From contig NZ_FXXL01000007.1 in assembly GCF_900184685.1 (NCBI RefSeq), positions 1,550,001 to 1,614,000 on the forward strand: 64,000 nt of DNA, given 5' to 3'. This DNA comes from Butyricimonas sp. Marseille-P3923 (GTDB lineage Bacteria > Bacteroidota > Bacteroidia > Bacteroidales > Marinifilaceae). A program made the translations under genes and the position numbers. This document shows positions 31,171-38,582 of the stretch, piece after piece. The notes under the pieces are model-generated. The model was not told the DNA's origin. It saw nothing but the letters and a program-made list of their open reading frames with translations, and did not search any database. The first letter of the stretch is position 1; each line of letters starts with the position of its first letter.

Positions 31171-34100
31171 AATTTTACGGTTAAACCTAATGTCAATTTT
31201 CTCGCTAACGGGTAGTTACCTCCATTATCTATTCCCGTGGACGGATTTACAATTTCAGGATCCAATCCCGAGTAATTTGTCCACAATAACAGATTTTCAC
31301 CCGTGAAGAATACCCGGATACCATCCAAGTGAATTTTACTTACAATATTTTGAGGAAGATTATACCCTATTGTTAATTGTTTCACCCGCATATAATTCAC
31401 CCGTTCGATACGGGAATCAATCAACCCGCCATACTGTCCCGTGTATTCGCTTGACGATGCCTCCAATGCCGGGTAATCGGTCTCGTCTCCCGGTTTTTGC
31501 CAGAAAGTTTTGTCACGATAGTCAGTAAGAATAGGCATGAATTTTTTATCAAAAGCCAACGATGTTTTCATGTACATATCTATCATTTTCCGCCCTAACG
31601 AATAAGTCAACAGCAAGTTCAAATCAAATCCTTTCCACTTTATCTCGTTGGCAAAACCACCATAAGCGACAGGTAAAGCCGAACCGGCATAATACATATC
31701 ATCTCCGTCAATGCATCCGTTCATATCCATGTCTTTCAATTTTCTCATCCCGACACGCATGGGATTAAATCGGTTTCCAAAATATAAGGGATTCTTATTT
31801 CCTATCTGGTCGGAATAAACCGGAATGTCTTTTTCATTTTGAACAAACCCTTCATCCTTATAAGCGTAAATTCCTGAAATCGATCTTCCAATGACAAAAC
31901 CATCCATATCCATGTTCGTGTACGACTTCTCAAAACGATTCCAATTACGGGAAATATTAAATTTAGCTCTCCATTTCACTGCCGAGTTCCGAAGAATATC
32001 GATCAACGCTTCCAATTCGAGTCCTTCATTGGAAACTTCCATCACGTTCTGCCACTGACGATCCAAGAGGTAAACATCACCGGGAAGTTTCACGTTATAC
32101 AACAAAGATTTGGTATACTTGTAGTAATAATCCATCTTCAATTTCAGACGATAATCAAAAATATCCAAATCCAAACCGATATCATATTGATCCGTCTCTT
32201 CCCAACTCAATCTAGTGTTCGAAAGAGTCTCCGGACGAACACCAACATTTCCCATGAAACTTCCCCCTATTTGTAAAGTGCCTAACGCAAGGTAAGCCTC
32301 GTCAAACTGCTGACCGGACCGTCCCCAAGACGCCCGAAGTTTTCCATAACTCATCCACCATATATCTTTCAGAAAATTTTCCTCCGAGTAAGCCCATCCC
32401 ACGGCAACGGAAGGAAAAGTCGCCCAACGAACATCTTTCCCGAACACGGAAGAACCGTCTTTTCGAAGTGTAAATTCGGTCAAATACTTTTGTTTGTAAT
32501 TGTACGCGATACGTCCGAAGCCGCTGACAAGCATTTTTCTTTCCGAATCAGACCGATATGCCTGTAAAGCAATCGGGTATCCGGTTGATTCATCTATCGT
32601 GAGAAAACCGTCCAGCACGTAATGTATATCGTTACTCGGGCTTCCCTTTCCACTACCGCTAAATTCATTTTTCACCCACCGGGAATAAGTGAATCCAAAT
32701 AACAAATCAAAATGATGATTTTTCTTCAAATCGAATTTATAATTTAACAACTCTTCTGTCTGGAACATCATATATTGTTCGATTTGCCCTGTTGAGACAC
32801 TCAAATTATCAGAACTCAAGTAACTGGGGTCAAAAGCATTTTTTTGTGTCTGCGTAAAATCCATTGCCACGTTTGCCGACAGATTCAATCCTTTCACGAT
32901 TTCATAAGCTAAAGCCACACTTCCGCGAATATTAAATGAAAGATTGCTTTCCACACTGCCGTTCAACCTCTTCAGCGTTTCTGTTTCCACACTACTTCCT
33001 TTACCGGGTAATAAAGTAGAATTCTGCATGGGATCCACGGTCAAGGCTTCAATCTTGGTTCCTCCCCCAAAACCGGTATACCCGGCACCTTTACTTCTAT
33101 CGGTATATGCCATATATACACGGGAATCCAATGTCAGATTCTTCCGCAAATTCGCATTCATGTTACTGATAAAATTCACTCGCTTAAAATCACTACCCAA
33201 CATTATCCCTTTCTCGTTATACCACCCCAAACCGACCAAGTACTTGAAATTCTCGGAGCCTCCGGAAGCCTGCATATTAGCATTCAATATTTTACCGGTT
33301 CGAAAACAATATTTCCACCAATTCGTGGAATTATTATAAAAAGGGTTTATACTATCCTGCAACTGACGATACACTTCTCCATTTCTCATAGGAATACCAC
33401 GATTCCAAAAGAAATCATAAGCACCATACTCTTTCTCGAACACGTCTTCGTAAGAATTCGGGAATATATAAGCACCATTGTCATCCTGATAAGCCATGCG
33501 CTCATTCCTTGCCACTAATATATGCCACAATCTTTCCCCGTGTCCGCTAATCTGAGTCGGAGTTTCGGGTAGAATGGAACTCGAATAGGATACGTTTGCC
33601 GAGAATTTGGCTTTACCTGTTTTTCCTTTTTTAGTCGTAATCAGAATCACCCCATTACTTGCCCGGGAACCGTAAATCGCTGCAGATGCAGCATCTTTCA
33701 ATACTTCCACGGATTCAATCGTCGAAGGATCCAACTCGGCCAACGTGTTAGTACCCGTGACGGGAGAGGTAAAAGCCTGCATGGGAATACCGTCAATAAC
33801 ATACAGAGGAGAACCGTCATTAACTCCATCTATCAACAAAGAATTATACCCGCGGATATTCACTTTCGTTCCGCCTCCACCGGGAGAACCCGCGACATTA
33901 TTAATTTCGACTCCCGCCATGTGTCCTTGAAGTAAATTCGCAAAACTGGCAGAAGGAATCTCTTCCAGATCTTTCGCTTTCACGGATGAAATAGAACTAA
34001 TCAATTCCCTCTTATTCCGTTCTCCATAAGCGATCACGGTAACCTCATCCAAATCGGAGACTTCTTCTTCCAGTGTCACGGTCAATTCTTTCCCGGCTGT

Positions 34101-34673
34101 AAAAGGCACTTTTTTAGTTTCGAATCCCACGAAAGAGAATACAAGAATACCATTTTGCATGGGCAATTCAAGGGTAAATTTTCCTTCGTTATTCGTCGCC
34201 GTCCCCAAAGCCATTCCATCCACTTTTACCGTCACACCCGGCATCGTTTGCTTTTGTTTATCCAAAACAGTTCCGGAAATTCGGCAGGCTTTTACCTTTT
34301 CTTGCTCGGCTCTTTTAATAATGACTGTTTTCCCTTCTATCGAATACATCAATCCGGTCTTGCGCCCAATCAGCAAAGAATCAAGCGCTTGCTTCAAAGT
34401 CACAGATTGCAATTTTACTGTAATACCGGTATAGCCGCTCAATTCACTTGAATTGAACAAGAAATTGTAACGAGTCTGTACCCGCAAATTTTCAATAATT
34501 TTAATCAAAGATGTGTTTTGGACATCCAGATTCACTTTAATCGCATTATCCGTCTGTGCTTGAAGATTTATACTTCCCGTGAAGCACAAAAGCAACAGAC
34601 AGACGCTCCACTTGGACAATTTTTCTCTCAATCCGAGAAAATTTCTAAGAAGTTGTTGTCGAGTTTCTCTCAT
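31167..34673 (-). CDS. SusC/RagA-family TonB-dependent transducer with STN domain (locus 1)
   Basis: 1168 residues from the ATG at 34673. The long in-frame extension to 34931 runs through the duplicated leader and lacks a signal peptide. The order is: signal peptide (WSVCLLLLCFTGSINLQAQ), STN domain (VQNTSLIKIIENLRVQTRYNF), carboxypeptidase-like domain (ISGTVLDKQKQTMPGVTVKVDG), a TonB-box-like VTVIAYGERNKRE, plug (NLLQGHMAGVEINNVAGSPG...IRGYNSL), and barrel ending RKLTLGLTVKF. STN domains relay substrate binding to a FecR anti-sigma factor, matching the FecR and sigma genes upstream. All parts are intact. Confidence 0.93.
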   Translation of the reverse strand: MRETRQQLLRNFLGLREKLSKWSVCLLLLCFTGSINLQAQTDNAIKVNLDVQNTSLIKIIENLRVQTRYNFLFNSSELSGYTGITVKLQSVTLKQALDSLLIGRKTGLMYSIEGKTVIIKRAEQEKVKACRISGTVLDKQKQTMPGVTVKVDGMALGTATNNEGKFTLELPMQNGILVFSFVGFETKKVPFTAGKELTVTLEEEVSDLDEVTVIAYGERNKRELISSISSVKAKDLEEIPSASFANLLQGHMAGVEINNVAGSPGGGGTKVNIRGYNSLLIDGVNDGSPLYVIDGIPMQAFTSPVTGTNTLAELDPSTIESVEVLKDAASAAIYGSRASNGVILITTKKGKTGKAKFSANVSYSSSILPETPTQISGHGERLWHILVARNERMAYQDDNGAYIFPNSYEDVFEKEYGAYDFFWNRGIPMRNGEVYRQLQDSINPFYNNSTNWWKYCFRTGKILNANMQASGGSENFKYLVGLGWYNEKGIMLGSDFKRVNFISNMNANLRKNLTLDSRVYMAYTDRSKGAGYTGFGGGTKIEALTVDPMQNSTLLPGKGSSVETETLKRLNGSVESNLSFNIRGSVALAYEIVKGLNLSANVAMDFTQTQKNAFDPSYLSSDNLSVSTGQIEQYMMFQTEELLNYKFDLKKNHHFDLLFGFTYSRWVKNEFSGSGKGSPSNDIHYVLDGFLTIDESTGYPIALQAYRSDSERKMLVSGFGRIAYNYKQKYLTEFTLRKDGSSVFGKDVRWATFPSVAVGWAYSEENFLKDIWWMSYGKLRASWGRSGQQFDEAYLALGTLQIGGSFMGNVGVRPETLSNTRLSWEETDQYDIGLDLDIFDYRLKLKMDYYYKYTKSLLYNVKLPGDVYLLDRQWQNVMEVSNEGLELEALIDILRNSAVKWRAKFNISRNWNRFEKSYTNMDMDGFVIGRSISGIYAYKDEGFVQNEKDIPVYSDQIGNKNPLYFGNRFNPMRVGMRKLKDMDMNGCIDGDDMYYAGSALPVAYGGFANEIKWKGFDLNLLLTYSLGRKMIDMYMKTSLAFDKKFMPILTDYRDKTFWQKPGDETDYPALEASSSEYTGQYGGLIDSRIERVNYMRVKQLTIGYNLPQNIVSKIHLDGIRVFFTGENLLLWTNYSGLDPEIVNPSTGIDNGGNYPLARKLTLGLTVKF

Positions 34674-34685
34674 AAAGTTTTTGTT

Positions 34686-34739
34686 ATTAATGTGACATTT
34701 ATATACAGCGACATTGTCAAGGAGATGGACCAACATCTC
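34686..34739. repeat. susC leader repeat, proximal copy
   Basis: Contains ATTAATGTGAC (34686-34696), TATACAGCGAC (34702-34712) and the hairpin GAGATG-GACCAA-CATCTC (34722-34739). The same three blocks in the same order recur about 190 bp upstream. Candidate tandem promoter or attenuator. Confidence 0.6.
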
Positions 34740-34875
34740 GTTTGCCTTTTCGCCGTTTATTCCGTTCTCTTGTTTACTTGTAAAAGTAGATTGTAGCAAT
34801 CCTCTCAAATTTTCACCTCGAAACTTTTTCAAGTTTCTTCCTTGATATTTTGTTGTTTTTTCATAGATTTGTGTA

Positions 34876-34937
34876 ATTAATGTGACTGTTGAAATATACA
34901 GCGACTTTGTACGCGAGAGATGGACCAACATCTCTCG
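34876..34937. repeat. susC leader repeat, distal copy
   Basis: Contains ATTAATGTGAC (34876-34886), TATACAGCGAC (34895-34905) and a longer hairpin with a 9-bp stem (34914-34922 with 34929-34937). It lies directly after the fecR stop codon. Confidence 0.6.
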
Positions 34938-34944
34938 TCGTTTT

Positions 34945-36087
34945 TTACCGCTTTTTAATAATAACTTTCTTTCCCGCTATCTCATAGGTAATATCCCCCA
35001 TTTTTGAAATTACTTGCAGTGCTTCTTCCAAAGTTTTCGTCCGATCCATATAAATATGAAATCTCATTCCTTGCAACTCGGAAGACTCACAGACGATCTC
35101 TGCATCATACCAACGTGCCAACTCGTCCATAACTTGGTTCAGCAAAGCATTTTTGAAAACAAACTCCCCGTTTTTCCAAGCCAATACCGCCATCAGATCC
35201 GCCTCCCGTACCGAAAGCGAACGATCCGCCGTCGCAATTTCGCACAACTCTCCGGGTTGCAACAAGACTGAATCTCGGCCTGATGAAACCTCCACTTTTC
35301 CGGAAACCAAGGTGGCAAAGGTATTTTGTCCCATATACGCTTTCACGTTAAATTGAGTCCCTAGCACACGTATATTCCCGCCTTGAAATTCCACAAGAAA
35401 AGGGTGGTTTTCATCCCGGACAACATCAAAATAAGCCTCTCCGCTTAAAAATATCTTTCGTTCCGTTCCCGTGAAAGTATTCGGAAACCGCATACGGGTT
35501 TCTGAATTCAATATTACAGTTGTTCCATCCGAAAGGATCAACGAGTATTCTGCCCCTCTAGGTACAACGATCTCACTATATTCCACGACAGGGGCAACCT
35601 GTTCGTTATCAATCTCCCGTTTTTCCTGAACGGTGGCACTCTCCATATTCACCTCGAATCCCGGAATCTTCATGGACAAAGCTTTCTCTCCCGTGATCTC
35701 GTGAGTACTACCATCCGGCAAAATCAATTTCACACCTTTGGAATGTGCCACTTCCAATGGCAATATTTTCTCTCCCGCTTCTTTTTCCTTTATGGTTTCC
35801 ATCCACAAGACCGCACCTACAACGCTTGCCACACACGCCGCAACGGCAACCCACCGCCGCCAAGCAATCATCCGTTGCTTCTTCCGGGGCAACGCCATCC
35901 GCTGCCACATTCGCTCAACTCGTCGGGATTCCTCCTCGATTCCTGACACCTCACCCCTGTAATACTCTTCCGCATCCTTCAGAAACCGTTTCCTTTCCTC
36001 CGCTCCTTCCATCCAGACTCTCACGTCTTCCCGCTCTTCCTCGGAAGCCTTACCCGAAACTACCCGTCTGATTTTATCTATTTCCAT
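34945..36087 (-). CDS. FecR-family anti-sigma factor (locus 1)
   Basis: 380 residues. The N-terminal cytoplasmic anti-sigma part (residues 1-75) begins MEIDKIRRVVSGKASEEERE and is followed by a single membrane span (WRRWVAVAACVASVVGAVLWM, about 76-96). The periplasmic FecR domain has VPRGAEYSLILSDGTTVILNSETRMRFP and GEAYFDVVRDENHPFLVEF. A C-terminal STN-interacting domain (MDELARWYDAEIVCES...VISKMGDITYEIAGKKVIIKK) ends the protein. It should hold the ECF sigma factor until SusC signals substrate. It is separated from its sigma gene by an inserted ATPase gene. Confidence 0.92.
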   Translation of the reverse strand: MEIDKIRRVVSGKASEEEREDVRVWMEGAEERKRFLKDAEEYYRGEVSGIEEESRRVERMWQRMALPRKKQRMIAWRRWVAVAACVASVVGAVLWMETIKEKEAGEKILPLEVAHSKGVKLILPDGSTHEITGEKALSMKIPGFEVNMESATVQEKREIDNEQVAPVVEYSEIVVPRGAEYSLILSDGTTVILNSETRMRFPNTFTGTERKIFLSGEAYFDVVRDENHPFLVEFQGGNIRVLGTQFNVKAYMGQNTFATLVSGKVEVSSGRDSVLLQPGELCEIATADRSLSVREADLMAVLAWKNGEFVFKNALLNQVMDELARWYDAEIVCESSELQGMRFHIYMDRTKTLEEALQVISKMGDITYEIAGKKVIIKKR

Positions 36088-36339
36088 GATTTTTCATTGT
36101 CTTTATTATTAAGACAACGTTAGGGAAAAATGGGGGACAAAAAATAATTGAAAATTGAAAGTTGAAAATTGAAAATTACTTTACACGATTGATAACAAAC
36201 AAGTTAATTAGATATATTTTTTTAAACTGTGACAAGTATCCGTATATCGTTCTTCAGGCAATCCGGTACTATCAGAGCATCATTTAGTATAGATATATCT
36301 TCAATGAATAGCAAATTCAAGGTAAAAATATAGATATTT
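36088..36339. other. Intergenic gap carrying an AT-rich repeat
   Basis: 252 bp upstream of fecR. The segment 36149-36180 is a TTGAAAATTGAAAGTTGAAAATTG run of the dispersed family. No promoter box of TAnnTTTG type was recognised; nothing else is evident. Confidence 0.4.
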
Positions 36340-37671
36340 CTATTCAATCTTGACAAGTTCACTTACCGCATATAGAGGCAAATTAACTAACCATTCTTCT
36401 TTCCGGTAATCAGACATTGAAGTTCGAACCGCTAATTCGGGTTTATATTTTTTTGAAAAAAAACGAAGGCTTTTTGCTTGTAAATTCTCGGATGCCTTAA
36501 CTTCCACCGGGATCAAGAGGTGCTGATATTGAATCAAGAAATCTATTTCTCCATCTGATTTATCAGAAGACCAATAATAAATAGACAAATCCGGATCAGA
36601 CAATAGTTGCTGTAATACAAATTGCTCTGTCAAAGCACCCTTGAACTCTACAAAAACAGTATGTCCATCCAATAAAGTTTTGGCATCCAACGCGGTCATT
36701 GCCCCAAGTAAACCGACATCAACAACAAATAATTTGAACGCGGAGAAATCTTCATAAGCTTTCAATGGCAGCGCGACCTTAGTGACACGATTTATTTTAT
36801 GCACCAAACCGCAATCAATCAACCAAGTAATCGCCAATTCAAATTCCTTCGCCCTCGCCCCCTGCCGAATTAATCCATAAACAAACTTTCGATTTTCTTT
36901 TGACAATTGTGCCGGAATAGAATTCCATACCATTCGAATCCGGGGAACGACTTCAACTGGAGCATGTTTCGAAAAGTCCTGCTCATACGCATCCAGAATT
37001 TGTCGTTGTAACTCCCGCACTTCCTTCAAATCCGTATGACGTACAAAACTCGCAACCACTTCCGGCATCCCTCCCACGTAGTAATATTGTTTTAGTAATT
37101 CTATATATTTTGTTTTATAAGCAGTAATCAATTGCCATTGTTTTTGGTGCAGGAGATCGACTAGAGCATCCTCTCCCGCGGCACTCAAAAACTCCATAAA
37201 GCTCAACGGGTACAAATCGACAAATTCCACTTTACCTACCGGAAAAGAAGTATTCTGATGTAACGCGATTCCCAGCAAAGAGCCGGCAGCCACCACATGA
37301 TATTCCGGGGCATTCTCGTAAAAATACTTCAAAGAAGTGATAGCTCTTTCTGCCTCTTGTATCTCATCGAAAATAATTAATGTTTTACCCGGTTCCGGCT
37401 TTACACCTGTCGTTATTTGAATTCCCAATAAAATACGAGATATCTCAAAATCATCTAAAAAAAGATTTTTTGCCTGTCGATCATTCTCAAAATTAATGTA
37501 AGCAAAATTTTCATACTCTACACGAGCAAATTCTTTCATTAACCAAGTTTTACCAACTTGACGAGCCCCGCGTATTATTAGCGGTTTTCTTGAATCCTTT
37601 TGTTTCCATTCCCGCAGGAAATCCAATGCTTTTCTTCTCATAACAACCCTCTCTTTCATTTCTTGATACAT
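36340..37671 (-). CDS. AAA_14/DUF4143 ATP-binding protein
   Basis: 443 residues from the ATG at 37671; the -7 box at 37693-37700 places the transcript start just before it and rules out the upstream frame extension. Walker A is IIRGARQVGKTWL, Walker B TLIIFDEIQEAERA, and a sensor-like VVAAGSLLGIAL follows. The C-terminal DUF4143 part ends in GEIDFLIQYQHLLIPVEVKASENLQAKSL, a PD-(D/E)XK-like core (E-I-D ... E-V-K). The family is widespread and often multicopy in Bacteroidetes; its biological function is unsettled. It interrupts the usual sigma-FecR adjacency and is flanked by AT-rich repeats on both sides. Confidence 0.88.
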   Translation of the reverse strand: MYQEMKERVVMRRKALDFLREWKQKDSRKPLIIRGARQVGKTWLMKEFARVEYENFAYINFENDRQAKNLFLDDFEISRILLGIQITTGVKPEPGKTLIIFDEIQEAERAITSLKYFYENAPEYHVVAAGSLLGIALHQNTSFPVGKVEFVDLYPLSFMEFLSAAGEDALVDLLHQKQWQLITAYKTKYIELLKQYYYVGGMPEVVASFVRHTDLKEVRELQRQILDAYEQDFSKHAPVEVVPRIRMVWNSIPAQLSKENRKFVYGLIRQGARAKEFELAITWLIDCGLVHKINRVTKVALPLKAYEDFSAFKLFVVDVGLLGAMTALDAKTLLDGHTVFVEFKGALTEQFVLQQLLSDPDLSIYYWSSDKSDGEIDFLIQYQHLLIPVEVKASENLQAKSLRFFSKKYKPELAVRTSMSDYRKEEWLVNLPLYAVSELVKIE

Positions 37672-37675
37672 AAAC

Positions 37676-37771
37676 TCGGCGGAGTTTTCGTGCAAATATA
37701 CACTTTTTCGGCGGAGTTTTTGTAATTTATTACATTTTTTCGGCGGAGTTTCTGTATGCAAATATAAATCA
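37676..37771 (-). promoter_or_regulatory. Three 32-bp tandem repeats with two -7 boxes before the DUF4143 gene
   Basis: Units start at 37676, 37708 and 37740 with exactly 32-bp spacing. Each begins TCGGCGGAGTTT followed by T/C-variable bases and an AT-rich half. Units 1 and 3 contain CAAATATA (TATATTTG on the minus strand at 37693-37700 and 37759-37766); unit 2 lacks it. The helical spacing (about three turns) suggests cooperative binding of a regulator to ACTCCGCCGA sites overlapping the promoter, possibly autoregulation. Confidence 0.65.
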
Positions 37772-37826
37772 CAAAAATCAAGAATCGCTAAATCACAGAA
37801 TAGACGCACGTCTCGCGCAGTCCCCA

Positions 37827-37858
37827 ATCATAAATCTAAAATCATAAATCTAAAATTA
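37827..37858. repeat. AT-rich intergenic repeat (AATCATAAATC family)
   Basis: AATCATAAATCTAAAATC units between the sigma gene and the DUF4143 ATPase gene. Confidence 0.5.
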
Positions 37859-38434
37859 AATCGTTCCCTTCAAGATCATAAACGCATAGAGTAACGGCAA
37901 GGATTCCCGGATAAATTTGTAAGCTCGTTTCACGTGGGTATGGACGGATGTTTCCGAGATATCAAGTTCACGAGCGATCTCTTTGTAACTCATGTTCCGG
38001 AATATCTTTAGTTCCAATACTTTTTGTTGTTGGTCGGGTAATTTTTGCAGGCACTCTTGAACTTTCTCGAATAAAGCACTATTATCCTCGTACTCCAGCG
38101 TACCGACGTATATCAATGCTTCCGTCAGTTTCGTCCGGTTAGAATCTTCCACTTGGAGATGTTTATAATAATTCAGACAAGAATTTTTCACGGAAGAATA
38201 AAGATAACTGCTGATATTGGTTTCATCCGGCAGAGAAGCAGCCATTGACCACAGGCGCATAAAAGTATCCTGCACGATATCTTCTGCCGTATCTGCATTC
38301 ATGGTATAGGCTAAAGCGAACCTGTATAATTTGGGACTCATCTCCCGAAATACCTGTTCGAAAACCTCACTTGAATTGTCCTTCAATCCTTTAACCCAAT
38401 CCTCTTCTGCTATGTCACGCCCGTCATACCTCAT
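37856..38434 (-). CDS. ECF RNA polymerase sigma-70 factor (locus 1)
   Basis: 192 residues. Region 2 is FEQVFREMSPKLYRFALAYTMNADTAEDIVQDTFMRLW (about residues 24-62) and region 4 is LPDQQQKVLELKIFRNMSYKEIARELDISETSVHTHVKRAYKFI (about 130-175), a normal short ECF sigma. Family knowledge: in Bacteroidetes such sigma factors activate SusC/SusD operons under FecR control. Here the FecR, SusC and SusD genes follow on the same strand after one intervening ATPase gene. It has its own consensus promoter at 38455-38485. Confidence 0.93.
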   Translation of the reverse strand: MRYDGRDIAEEDWVKGLKDNSSEVFEQVFREMSPKLYRFALAYTMNADTAEDIVQDTFMRLWSMAASLPDETNISSYLYSSVKNSCLNYYKHLQVEDSNRTKLTEALIYVGTLEYEDNSALFEKVQECLQKLPDQQQKVLELKIFRNMSYKEIARELDISETSVHTHVKRAYKFIRESLPLLYAFMILKGTI

Positions 38435-38454
38435 TATTGGAATAAATATTTTTC

Positions 38455-38485
38455 CAAAAATAGAGAAAGTTTCCCTTTCACCAAA
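38455..38485 (-). promoter_or_regulatory. Promoter of the locus 1 sigma gene with an internal palindrome
   Basis: On the minus strand: TTTG (38482-38485), a 19-bp spacer and TATTTTTG (38455-38462). The spacer contains the symmetric GAAAG-n5-CTTTC (38465-38479), a candidate operator. The leader is about 14 nt. Confidence 0.6.
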
Positions 38486-38514
38486 ATCTTTGACACGAAA
38501 ACACCCGAGAAAGC

Positions 38515-38562
38515 AAAAAAGTCCGTAAGGTTTATCACGATATTATAAACTTTACGGACTTT
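38515..38562 (-). terminator. Strong bidirectional terminator after the third GldF-GldG gene
   Basis: The arm at 38521-38535 pairs with 38545-38559 (15 positions, one mismatch) around a short loop. T runs occur on the minus strand after the stem (38515-38520), and A/T pairs extend the stem on the other side. It ends the export cluster and separates it from the locus 1 sigma gene. Confidence 0.75.
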
Positions 38563-38582
38563 ATAGTTTAATGAACTTTATC

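Noticed and set aside
34674-34931. 86-residue N-terminal extension of SusC locus 1
   Set aside because: Runs through the duplicated leader and hairpins and would bury the signal peptide.
37676-37771. CRISPR-like array
   Set aside because: Units are contiguous 32-bp repeats with a short conserved core and AT-rich promoter-bearing halves. There are only three and no unique spacers or cas genes.
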